From positions 1-42,563 of the forward strand of contig CAJTNK010000006.1 in assembly GCA_910577885.1 (NCBI GenBank): DNA of 42,563 nt. Direction: 5' to 3'. The DNA is from an uncultured Rikenella sp. GTDB taxonomy: Bacteria; Bacteroidota; Bacteroidia; Bacteroidales; Rikenellaceae. Positions within the stretch are counted from its first letter, which is position 1, and every line of letters starts with the position of its first letter. Positions 35,540-42,563 of this stretch are shown here, piece after piece. Below the pieces are notes generated by a model. The model did not search any database and was not told the origin of the DNA. It saw only the letters and a list, made by a program, of their open reading frames with translations. The translations under genes were made by a program, and so were the position numbers.

Positions 35540-37975
35540 ATGAGTAAAAAGAGAGATAATAACAACAGCAGTTTCGATCAGCTGGCCGGCATATCGGACA
35601 TGCTGGACGGCAAAACGCAAGTGATTCCGATCGTCTCGTCGGACGACGACGATACCCCGGGAGCCGGCTCGATGCCGGAGGTGCTCCCGATCCTGACCCT
35701 CCGCAGCTCGGTGCTCTTCCCGGGAGCCATCACGCCCATCACGGTGGGACGCGAAAAGTCGATGAAACTGGTCCGCGACGTCGAACAGAACGGCGGGATG
35801 CTGGGGGCGCTGCTCCAAAAGGATGCCGAGGTGGAAAACCCGGGTCCGGAGGACCTCTATGCCGTCGGAACCGCGGCCCGGATCCTGAAGGTGCTCGAGA
35901 TGCCGAACGGCAATCTGACAGTCATTCTGCACGGCGTAGAGAAGTTCGAGATCCGGGAGTTCGTCACCTCCGATCCGTTCTTCAAGGCCAGTGTGCGACC
36001 GCTCAAGGACCTCGCGCCCGAAAAAACGAACGTCGAACTGGAAGCCCTGGTGGAATCGGTCAAGGAGATCGCCTTGAAGATCGTCGAACTCTCGCCCAAC
36101 ATTCCGCAAGAGGCCACCTTCGCCATCAAGAACATCGACAGCCGGCGGGGGTTGATTAATTTCGTGAGTTCGAACATCGACCTGCCGGACATGGATCGAC
36201 AGGCGCTGCTCGAGGCTCCGGGGTTGATCGCCCGGGCGCGGAAGCTGCTCGAAGTGCTGGTGCGCGAGCTGCAGCTCATCGAGCTCAAGAGCGAAATCCA
36301 AAGCAAAGTAAAAGAGGAGATCGACCAACAGCAACGGGAGTACTACCTGCAGCAGCAGATGCGGACCATCCAGGACGAACTGGGCGGCAATCCGGCCGAA
36401 CGGGAACTCGACGAACTGCGCGAACAGGCCCAGAACAAACGGTGGAGCGACGAAGTGAAGGAGCTCTTCTACAAGGAGCTCGGCAAGCTGGACCGGATGA
36501 ATCCGGCGGTGGCCGAGTATTCGGTCCAGATGAACTACCTGCAGCTGCTGCTGGAGCTGCCGTGGGAGGAGACCACCAAAGACAACCTCGACCTGAAACG
36601 GGCCAAACGGCTCCTGGACAAAGACCACTTCGGGCTGGACGACGTCAAGGACCGTATCTTGGAACACCTGGCGGTGCTGAAGCTCAAGGGGGATTTGAAA
36701 TCGCCGATCCTGTGTCTGTACGGGCCTCCGGGGGTGGGGAAGACCTCGCTCGGGAAGTCCGTGGCCGCGTCGCTCAAGCGGAAGTTCGGCCGCATCTCGC
36801 TCGGCGGGATGCACGACGAAGCGGAGATCAGGGGACACCGGCGGACCTACATCGGGGCGATGCCGGGCCGGATCATCCAAACCATCCGGCGGGCCGGGTC
36901 GTCGAATCCGGTGATTATCCTGGACGAGATCGACAAGGTGGGACAGTCGAATCACGGGGATCCGGCGTCGGCCTTGCTCGAAGTGCTGGATCCGGAGCAG
37001 AACAGCACGTTCCACGACAACTACCTGGATACGGAGTACGACCTCTCGAAAGTGCTCTTCATCGCGACGGCCAATAACGTGGGGAACATCTCGTCGGCCT
37101 TGCGCGACCGGATGGAGATGATCAACGTGTCGGGCTACCTGTTGGAAGAGAAAATCGAAATCGTCAAACGGCACCTGCTGCCGAAACAGCTCGAGGCGCA
37201 CGGCGTGCCGGCCGACAAGCTCAAAATCGGCAAACGGGCCATCGAGAAGATCATCTCGGGCTACACGCGGGAGTCGGGTGTCCGGACGCTGGACAAACTG
37301 ATGGCCAAGATCGCACGATACCGGGCCAAGGAGATCGGGATGGAAGAGGAGTTCGAGGTGGAAATCACGCCGGCGGCGGTCGAAAAGATCCTCGGCGTGC
37401 CTCGCTACCTGAACGAGATGTACGAGGGGAACCAGCATGTCGGGGTGGTGACGGGCCTGGCCTGGACGGAGGTCGGCGGCGACATCCTCTACATCGAATC
37501 GTCGCTCAACAAAGGGAAAGGCAACCTGATTATCACGGGTAACCTGGGCGATGTGATGAAGGAGTCGGCGTCGATCGCGTTGGGGTGGGTGAAAGCCCAT
37601 GCCGAACAGCTGGGTATCCCGCAGGCGATGTTCGACGAGAACGACATTCACATCCACGTGCCGGAAGGGGCGATTCCGAAAGACGGTCCTTCGGCCGGGA
37701 TCACGATGGTGACGGCCCTGACCTCGGTTTTCACGGGGCGCAAGGTGCAGGCGCGGTATGCCATGACCGGCGAAACGACACTCCGCGGCAAAGTCCTTCC
37801 GGTGGGCGGGGTCAAAGAGAAGATCCTGGCAGCCAAACGGGCCGGAATTACGGACATCATCCTCAGCGCTGAAAATCGCAAGGATATCGAGGACATCAAG
37901 GCGGAGTACGTCAAGGGACTGACGTTCCACTACGTCGAAACGCTCGACGACGTCTTGAAACTTGCCCTCGTATAA
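35540..37975 (+). CDS. lon: ATP-dependent protease Lon
   Basis: Hexameric AAA+ serine protease that degrades misfolded and regulatory proteins. 811 aa from MSKKRDNNNSS. The reading frame is open far upstream, but that part is antisense to valS. Domains: substrate-binding LAN domain (about 45-245), coiled coil (about 245-300), AAA+ module with Walker A GPPGVGKT (395-402) and Walker B IILDEIDK (about 459-466), and the C-terminal protease domain with the catalytic dyad Ser718 (PKDGPSAG) and Lys761 (GGVKEK). An acidic patch S-S-DDDD near 33-38 precedes the LAN domain. Confidence 0.99.
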   Translation: MSKKRDNNNSSFDQLAGISDMLDGKTQVIPIVSSDDDDTPGAGSMPEVLPILTLRSSVLFPGAITPITVGREKSMKLVRDVEQNGGMLGALLQKDAEVENPGPEDLYAVGTAARILKVLEMPNGNLTVILHGVEKFEIREFVTSDPFFKASVRPLKDLAPEKTNVELEALVESVKEIALKIVELSPNIPQEATFAIKNIDSRRGLINFVSSNIDLPDMDRQALLEAPGLIARARKLLEVLVRELQLIELKSEIQSKVKEEIDQQQREYYLQQQMRTIQDELGGNPAERELDELREQAQNKRWSDEVKELFYKELGKLDRMNPAVAEYSVQMNYLQLLLELPWEETTKDNLDLKRAKRLLDKDHFGLDDVKDRILEHLAVLKLKGDLKSPILCLYGPPGVGKTSLGKSVAASLKRKFGRISLGGMHDEAEIRGHRRTYIGAMPGRIIQTIRRAGSSNPVIILDEIDKVGQSNHGDPASALLEVLDPEQNSTFHDNYLDTEYDLSKVLFIATANNVGNISSALRDRMEMINVSGYLLEEKIEIVKRHLLPKQLEAHGVPADKLKIGKRAIEKIISGYTRESGVRTLDKLMAKIARYRAKEIGMEEEFEVEITPAAVEKILGVPRYLNEMYEGNQHVGVVTGLAWTEVGGDILYIESSLNKGKGNLIITGNLGDVMKESASIALGWVKAHAEQLGIPQAMFDENDIHIHVPEGAIPKDGPSAGITMVTALTSVFTGRKVQARYAMTGETTLRGKVLPVGGVKEKILAAKRAGITDIILSAENRKDIEDIKAEYVKGLTFHYVETLDDVLKLALV

Positions 37976-38018
37976 CCCCGCTCGATAGTTTCTGTAACCG
38001 ATTTTTGGCTACGAGATA

Positions 38019-38288
38019 GAACTGTTCTTTTTGTGAACAAAAAGAACCAAAAAAACTTTCGAAAGTGCTTCGCACTTTAAAGCCATCCGGGCGACAAAGT
38101 TCTCAACCTCTTGTTCTTCGGGCCAAGAAAAAAGGGCGCGCTAAGGTTTTGATAACCTCAAGCGCGCCCTTTTCCGTGGCCCGAAAAGTCCAATGTTCTG
38201 ACACTGTACCGAGATAGAGTTAGGATGCGTAAGCATCCTCGGAAGTTCTTTGGGTCCCTTTCTTTCAAGAAAGGGACAGTACCCTCCC
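38019..38288. repeat. Family R palindromic repeat, copy 5
   Basis: Between the convergent ends of lon and ftcD (347-nt gap). Left hairpin TTCTTTTT/AAAAAGAA with GTGAAC loop; then CGAAAGTGCTTCGCACTTT; centre TTCGGGCC/GGCCCGAA enclosing AAAAGGGCGCGC/GCGCGCCCTTTT and AGGTTTTGATAACCT; right hairpin GTCCCTTTCTTTCAAGAAAG. The centre differs from other copies but the pairing is exact. May terminate transcription from both sides. Confidence 0.87.
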
Positions 38289-38322
38289 ATAGCTAAAGAA
38301 CGGGTATAGAAACAACGGGAGG

Positions 38323-39297
38323 TTATTTCAAGAGCCTTTCGACGATTTTTCGGGCCGGGTCGAAGCCTCGCCCGAGATGACGCATGGAGTCGAGTCTCAA
38401 GGCTTTGACCGCCGCAGAGACGGTCCGTTCGTCGGTGGCCTCGACCAGAGCCCACTCCGGCAGCAACCCGATCACTTCGGTTCCGGTGACCTTTGTTCCG
38501 CGTCGCTCGGCGGCGGCCACGACCGCCCGATAGGCCGTTCCGATGCCCGTGACGTGCATGTCGGTGAGGTTGGTCGAGACCTGTGCACAGCCGTACTCCT
38601 CGATCCACCAGCCGATGGCTTTCACCGTCGGCAACGACCACGGAGTGCCCGACGCCGCACGGATTTCCCGGGCAATCTCCCGGGCGAGAGCCACATCCGC
38701 GGCCTGATTTCCCGAGCTGGCCAGGTTGAAGTTGACCGCTCCCAGAAAATTCCTCGCCCCGATCACCGTCGCCCCCGTCCTGGCCACCGCCTCGCTCCAG
38801 GCCGTCGGGCCGTAATCCGGTCTCCAGTCCGGACCGCTCAACTTGTCCGGCAACCCCTCGTACTCCCCCCGCCGACACGCCTCCAGCCCGCGCCGCTGCG
38901 GCGTCGCTGCGGCCGCCTCGTAGCAGTAGACCGGAATCCCCAACTCCTCCCCCACCCGCTCGGCCAACCCCCGCGCCAACCCCGCACACTCCTCCAACGA
39001 CACCCCCCGAACCGGCACCAACGGCAACACATCCGTAGCCCCGATGCGCGGATGTTCACCCCGATGCCTCCGCATGTCGATCCGCCGCGCCGCCACCTCG
39101 ACGGCCCGAAACGCCGCCTCCACAACCGCCCCCGGCTCACCGGCAAACGTCACTACGGTCCTATGGGCCGCCACCCCGCTATCCACATGCAACACATACT
39201 CCCCCGACACACTCCCGGCCGCCTCCGCAATCGCCCCGATCGTCTCCCGATCACGACCCTCGCTGAAATTCGGAACACACTCGATCACTTTCTCCAT
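38323..39297 (-). CDS. ftcD: Glutamate formimidoyltransferase
   Basis: Moves the formimino group from N-formimino-L-glutamate to tetrahydrofolate in histidine breakdown. 324 aa, so only the formiminotransferase part without the cyclodeaminase domain, as in Bacteroidota where FchA is separate. Marks: VPNFSEGRDRETI (8-20), DSGVAAHRTVVTFAG, RRHRGEHPRIGATDVLPLVP (about 76-95), GARNFLGAVNFNL and STNLTDMHVTG. No other hut gene is near, so it does not sit in a histidine-use operon here. Convergent with lon. Confidence 0.96.
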   Translation of the reverse strand: MEKVIECVPNFSEGRDRETIGAIAEAAGSVSGEYVLHVDSGVAAHRTVVTFAGEPGAVVEAAFRAVEVAARRIDMRRHRGEHPRIGATDVLPLVPVRGVSLEECAGLARGLAERVGEELGIPVYCYEAAAATPQRRGLEACRRGEYEGLPDKLSGPDWRPDYGPTAWSEAVARTGATVIGARNFLGAVNFNLASSGNQAADVALAREIAREIRAASGTPWSLPTVKAIGWWIEEYGCAQVSTNLTDMHVTGIGTAYRAVVAAAERRGTKVTGTEVIGLLPEWALVEATDERTVSAAVKALRLDSMRHLGRGFDPARKIVERLLK

Positions 39298-39411
39298 TTC
39301 TCTATCTTTTTTAATTACTCATTTTCTGCATGGGTCCCCGGATGGAACTGTTCTTACTAACTTCGCTTGTTTTGCTTTCGGTAATTTGCGAACCGTGTTT
39401 GGCTACGAGCC

Positions 39412-39662
39412 GGGACTGCCGCTTTTTGTAAAAAGCGGCACCAAAAACTTTTGAGATAGCATACGCTACGCCTTAGGCTCCGCAGTCCTCAGGGTTATGG
39501 GTGGGGCTTTCTCGGCGGGCGCGTAAGGTAATTACTGCTTCATCGCGCCACGCCGGAAAACCCCACCCAAAGCACCAGGCTGACACGGCCAAAGCATCCC
39601 AGCGGGATGCGTTCTAAAGTTTTTCTGGTTCTTTTTGTTCACAAAAAGAACAGTACCCTCCC
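39412..39662. repeat. Family R palindromic repeat, copy 6
   Basis: In the 465-nt gap between ftcD and the nuclease gene. Left hairpin GCCGCTTTTT/AAAAAGCGGC; GATAGCATACGCTACGCC and GGCTCCGCAGTCCTCAG; centre GGGTGGGG-TTTCTCGGCG against CGCCGGAAAA-CCCCACCC around TAAGGTAATTACTGC; GGCCAAAGCATCCC-GGGATGC; right hairpin TTCTTTTTGTTCACAAAAAG. Flanking blocks (39343-39411 and 39663-39737) resemble those at copy 3. Confidence 0.87.
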
Positions 39663-39762
39663 GTCGCTAAAAAACTGTTTGCACATTATACCGAAGTAAC
39701 GCGAGGAAACCGAAGGTAAAAGGTACAGTACCCTCCAGCACATCATGCTAAAAAGCGAATTA

Positions 39763-40578
39763 TCAAAAGTTTGAGATATTCGGAAAGAGGTCGAGTCCCG
39801 TCAATCGTTCGACGCTGTCGACCGAGACCTCGAAATCCGAGAAGAGACGTCCCGCAAGGCGTTCCGTGTCGTTCGGCATGACATAGGCCTCGCCGCGGAA
39901 AGAGTCCGCCCGCCGCAAAGCCACCGCTTTGAAGAAGAGCTCCGGCACCGAGACCCCGGAACCGATCGTCCGTCGCTCCGGCGAACCGTCGACCACCACC
40001 CCGACCACGATGTACAACGTATCGTACTCGGCCGTCAACCCGCGTAGTCGCTCTTCGAGCACCTTCCACGCCCCCCGGTTGAGTTTGGGCAGCTGAGGCG
40101 CCATGTTGGAGTAGAGAAAGGTCGCCCGGTTGGCCGCCTCGGAGGAGGTCCGGTCGGCCGACGGCAAGAGATGCCCCCGGTCATAGCCGCTCCCCCGGTA
40201 GTCGGCATGGTTGGCCGACACCCAGCCGTAACGTTCCAACCGCGGATCCACCGCAAAAGCGTCGCTCCGTCCCGCCTCGCCCGCCACGTCGCTGCTCGTG
40301 AGCTTGTAGGCCACCCAACGCGACACCTTGTCGGCCGGCCGGTAGAGAAACGTGTACCGCCCCTCCTCGTTGTAAATCACCGTATCCCGTTCGCCGAGCA
40401 GCGGCAGTTCGAGTCCTCCGCCCCCTCTGCCGGGCCCTTGGGGTTCGGTCGGCACCATGCGGTGCGAGCAGGCAATCGCCACCACGACCAGCACCAGCCA
40501 CACAACCGTCCATCCCCAAACGGCCCGTCGGTTTGTCCGGCGAGCGTTTCTTTTTCGTCCGTATCGTCTTTTCGTCAT
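39763..40578 (-). CDS. DNA/RNA non-specific endonuclease (NucA type)
   Basis: A 271-aa exported sugar-non-specific nuclease of the beta-beta-alpha-metal family. Basic N-terminus, then a hydrophobic segment (about 21-37) ending in V-A-I-A-C, which could be a signal anchor or an unusual lipobox. The catalytic motif DRGHLLPSADR (133-143) has the general-base His136; FLYSNMAPQLPKLNRGAW (about 154-171) supplies the metal-binding Asn. The C-terminal third has the usual VPELFFKAVALRR stretch. Probably periplasmic or surface, scavenging nucleotides or acting on foreign DNA. Divergent from the sulfatase-maturase gene. Confidence 0.93.
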   Translation of the reverse strand: MTKRRYGRKRNARRTNRRAVWGWTVVWLVLVVVAIACSHRMVPTEPQGPGRGGGGLELPLLGERDTVIYNEEGRYTFLYRPADKVSRWVAYKLTSSDVAGEAGRSDAFAVDPRLERYGWVSANHADYRGSGYDRGHLLPSADRTSSEAANRATFLYSNMAPQLPKLNRGAWKVLEERLRGLTAEYDTLYIVVGVVVDGSPERRTIGSGVSVPELFFKAVALRRADSFRGEAYVMPNDTERLAGRLFSDFEVSVDSVERLTGLDLFPNISNF

Positions 40579-40609
40579 CCGAGCAGGGGGCTAAACGTCT
40601 TCCATTCGC

Positions 40610-40625
40610 TATCTTTGCAAAGATA
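40610..40625. promoter_or_regulatory. Palindromic back-to-back -7 motifs (nuclease/maturase)
   Basis: TATCTTTGCAAAGATA is a perfect 16-bp palindrome formed by two TAnnTTTG boxes, one for each direction. The plus-strand box ends 7 nt before the maturase ATG, and the minus-strand box is 40 nt before the nuclease ATG. No -33 boxes at good spacing. Confidence 0.6.
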
Positions 40626-41899
40626 TGAAAAAAAAGCCCACCCTGACCTTCGGCGACGCCCTCAAACGGAGCCGGGCCACCGCTTTCGGCGCGATGGTGA
40701 AACCGGTCGGCGCGACCTGTAACCTCGACTGCCGATACTGTTACTACCTCGACAAGGCGCTCCAGGCGCCCAAAGCCCATCCGACGGACGTGATGAGCGA
40801 CGAGCTGTTGGAGCGCTTCATCCGACAGTATATCGAAGGGAACGAAGTGCCGGTCGTATCGTTTTGCTGGCACGGCGGCGAGCCGCTGCTGGCCGGTTTG
40901 GACTTTTTCCGCCGGGCGATGGAACTGCAACAGAAGTACCGGGGCGACAAGCAGGTCGAAAACTCGCTACAGACCAACGGCACACTGCTGACGGCCGAGT
41001 GGGCGCAGTTTTTCGCCGAGCATCGTTTTCTGGTGGGGGTTTCGATCGACGGCCCGGCCTCGGTGCATGACGCCAACCGGCTCGACCGGGGCGAGAGACC
41101 GACTTTCGACCGGGTGATGGCGGGAATCGAGCTGCTGGCGCGGAACGGGGCGGAGTTCAACACCCTCTCGGCAGTGAGTGCGGCGAGCGAGGGCCGCGGG
41201 CGCGAGATTTACCGCTTCATGAAGAGCATCGGGAGTCGCTTCATGCAGTTTCTGCCCGTGGTGGAGCACACCCGGCGGATCGAGGGTTGGCCGCGCGAGG
41301 TGATTGTCAGCCCGGACGATCCGGCATCGCACCGCGCGGAGTGGTCGATCGGCTCGGCAGCCTACGGGCGTTTTCTGAACGACATTTTCGACGAGTGGGT
41401 GACGGGCGACGTGGGGAGCTACTTTGTCCAGATGTTCGACGCGACACTGGCCAGCTGGTGCGGGGTGAGGCCGGGGCTTTGCGCGTTCTGCGAGACGTGC
41501 GGCGACGCACTGGTGGTGGAACACAACGGCGACGTCTACTCCTGCGACCACTTCGTCTACCCGGACCACCGGCTCGGCAACATCGCCACGGACTCGCTCC
41601 GGACGCTGTTCGAGCGTCCGGAGCAGTTCCGGTTCGGGCTCGACAAACGCAACACGCTGCCGCGGGAATGTCTGCGCTGTCGCTACCTGCCGCTGTGCCA
41701 CGGCGAGTGTCCTAAGCACCGTTTCACCCCCTCGCCGACCGATCCGAGCGAGCGTATCAACGCGCTGTGCGAAGGTCTGACAGCGTTCTACAAGCACTCG
41801 GAACCTTACATGCTCCGGATGCGCGAACTTCTGGACCAGGGCCAACCGGCAGCACTGGTCATCCCGTGGGCTCGTCAGCGCATGGGTCTGCTCTTCTGA
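40625..41899 (+). CDS. Anaerobic sulfatase-maturating enzyme (radical SAM/SPASM)
   Basis: Oxidises a Cys or Ser of sulfatases to formylglycine with S-adenosylmethionine under anaerobic conditions, in the cytoplasm. 424 aa. The radical SAM cluster motif CNLDCRYCYYL has Cys32, Cys36 and Cys39. Next come FCWHGGEPLLAGLDFF and LQTNGTLL, GVSIDGPASVHD, then the SPASM Cys-rich C-terminus (WCGVRPGLCAFCETCGDAL, VYSCDHFVYPDHRLGN, CLRCRYLPLCHGECPKHRF). The order and wording closely match the B. thetaiotaomicron enzyme known as ChuR/anSME. No sulfatase gene is in this window. The ATG lies next to its -7 box, suggesting a leaderless or nearly leaderless mRNA. Confidence 0.93.
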   Translation: MKKKPTLTFGDALKRSRATAFGAMVKPVGATCNLDCRYCYYLDKALQAPKAHPTDVMSDELLERFIRQYIEGNEVPVVSFCWHGGEPLLAGLDFFRRAMELQQKYRGDKQVENSLQTNGTLLTAEWAQFFAEHRFLVGVSIDGPASVHDANRLDRGERPTFDRVMAGIELLARNGAEFNTLSAVSAASEGRGREIYRFMKSIGSRFMQFLPVVEHTRRIEGWPREVIVSPDDPASHRAEWSIGSAAYGRFLNDIFDEWVTGDVGSYFVQMFDATLASWCGVRPGLCAFCETCGDALVVEHNGDVYSCDHFVYPDHRLGNIATDSLRTLFERPEQFRFGLDKRNTLPRECLRCRYLPLCHGECPKHRFTPSPTDPSERINALCEGLTAFYKHSEPYMLRMRELLDQGQPAALVIPWARQRMGLLF

Positions 41900-42022
41900 C
41901 CGGGGAGGCGCGCGGACGGAGGCTGTTTTTCTCTTCCGTCAGGCCAATAAGACGCCCTATGGGCGCGCCTGCCCGGCGTAAGGGCAGTTTTAGCTTGCTG
42001 CCGAGCCAACTCCAGCTTTCGA

Positions 42023-42110
42023 GTGCCGAGCGGCACCGCGCGCCACGCTTTAAGTAGCGAAATCGTTCAAACGCAGGGTACGCGTTTGAACAAGATTTCG
42101 CTGGCGCGCG
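42023..42110. repeat. Family H nested hairpin H4 with box (inverse orientation)
   Basis: Hairpin 42037-42110 (74 nt): outer arms CGCGCGCCA/TGGCGCGCG, inner GCGAAATC/GATTTCGC, apical GTTCAAACGC/GCGTTTGAAC around AGGGTAC. The box GTGCCGAGCGGCAC (42023-42036) abuts it directly. Its reverse complement lines up with H1: GCGTGGCGCGCG then GTGCCGCTCGGCA. Confidence 0.8.
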
Positions 42111-42182
42111 GACAATGCAAGTAATCCCCGGCAGGCCCGGTTCGCGTGCCGAGCGGCACCCCCGGGCTTCCGCGACGCCGGA

Positions 42183-42347
42183 AATAACAAAGGTTACGGT
42201 ACACTGTGGTGTGTCGGCGTCAACGGGTTCAGTTGGTCGTCGACGGTGTCCGGCACCCGTGCCCACTACCTGGACTTCAACTACGCCCGGATCGTCCCGC
42301 AGAATCTCTTCTACCGTGCGTACGGTTTTCAGTTGCGTTGCCTCCAG
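42183..42347 (+). pseudogene. Orphan fragment like a DGR variable region (C-type-lectin-like end)
   Basis: One frame reads N-N-K-GYGTLWCVGVNGFSWSS (42183 onwards), then TVSGTRAHYLDFNY, A-R-I-V-PQNLFYRAYGFQ and LRCLQ. This is the typical end of Bacteroidota proteins diversified by DGRs (FSWSS...YLxFN...PQN...RAxGFxLRC). Codons at the usual variable sites are mostly NNC (GCC, ATC, GTC, CTC, TTC, TAC, TAC), as expected if AAC template codons were mutagenised. No start codon or N-terminal part is seen, and after CLQ the frame continues into unrelated sequence. The fragment lies between GTGCCGAGCGGCAC (42146-42159) and GTGCCGCTGGGCAC (42348-42361), the latter directly after the last codon. It could instead be a decayed gene end. 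Confidence 0.6.
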
Positions 42348-42361
42348 GTGCCGCTGGGCAC
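42348..42361. repeat. GTGCC-GCTG-GGCAC box abutting the DGR-like fragment
   Basis: A 5-bp stem with 4-nt loop, belonging to the same box family as those at 28064, 28363, 28532, 28660, 42023 and 42146. A small hairpin just after the variable region is also a known DGR target feature, but the match is by layout only. The remainder of the window to 42563 shows no gene; a TACTTTCTGT/ACAGAAAGTA hairpin (about 42489-42514) recalls family R ends. Confidence 0.6.
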
Positions 42362-42563
42362 TCCAACCGGGCCTGTCGGGCGAGAAAAGGCGGGTCAGCC
42401 AGTTTGGCCTCCCACACCCCGTCAAGCCCCAACCCTCTCGGGGAGAATCAATCTCTTTCCTCTCCCCCGCTCAAGCCGCGGGGGCTCCTACTTTCTGTGA
42501 TGCGACAGAAAGTAGGCAAAGAACGCAGCCAAGGGGTCTTCGCCCCCTTGGCCATCCCCCCCG

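Noticed and set aside
42246..42500. 84-aa ORF starting at GTG in the DGR-like fragment, taken as a full gene
   Set aside because: The meaningful reading starts further upstream and ends at 42347; the rest is unrelated Pro/Ser-rich sequence.

Overview
The window looks like a chromosomal segment from a GC-rich member of the Bacteroidales, most likely Alistipes or a close relative (Rikenellaceae). Evidence: Bacteroidota-type promoters (TAnnTTTG at -7, sometimes TTG/TTTG about 19-20 nt upstream), no obvious Shine-Dalgarno sequences, many SPII lipoproteins, DUF4493/PCMD surface lipoproteins, a FeoA-FeoB fusion followed by a Cys-rich mini-protein, a ChuR-type sulfatase-maturing enzyme, and long palindromic repeats between genes. 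The genus is an inference; no 16S gene is present.

Layout. 58-8 kb, minus strand: a TPR/OmpA-like lipoprotein, pnp and rpsO (with a terminator between rpsO and pnp), an MFS transporter and aspA. 8-16.8 kb, minus strand: a five-gene operon of four lipoproteins (DUF4493, Calycin-like and PCMD domains) plus a small outer-membrane barrel. This is the largest block of unknown function and a plausible surface assembly. 16.9-22.4 kb: a small Cys-tailed membrane protein, trkA, an unrecognised 270-aa protein, an SGNH hydrolase and an ApbE flavin transferase. 22.8-27.6 kb, plus strand: pyrophosphatase, feoAB fusion with its FeoB-associated peptide, and a WG-repeat protein. 28.8-35.3 kb, minus strand: groEL and groES, a lipoprotein esterase and valS. 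35.5-42 kb: lon (+), ftcD (-), a NucA-type nuclease (-) and a divergent anaerobic sulfatase maturase (+).

The most unusual content is between genes. Six copies of a roughly 250-330 bp modular palindromic element (family R) sit at 6.1, 20.9, 22.5, 30.5, 38.0 and 39.4 kb; their hairpin arms differ in sequence but keep pairing, and one copy lies between groES and groEL. A second, unrelated family (H) is clustered at 28.0-28.7 kb and 42.0-42.4 kb: about 72-nt nested hairpins next to a GTGCCGCTCGGCAC-type box. Within the second cluster lies a fragment that reads like the variable region of a diversity-generating retroelement target protein (C-type-lectin-like end, many NNC codons), abutting one of these boxes. 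No reverse transcriptase is in the window.

Most of the genes are housekeeping. No tRNA, rRNA, CRISPR array, transposase or phage gene was recognised.
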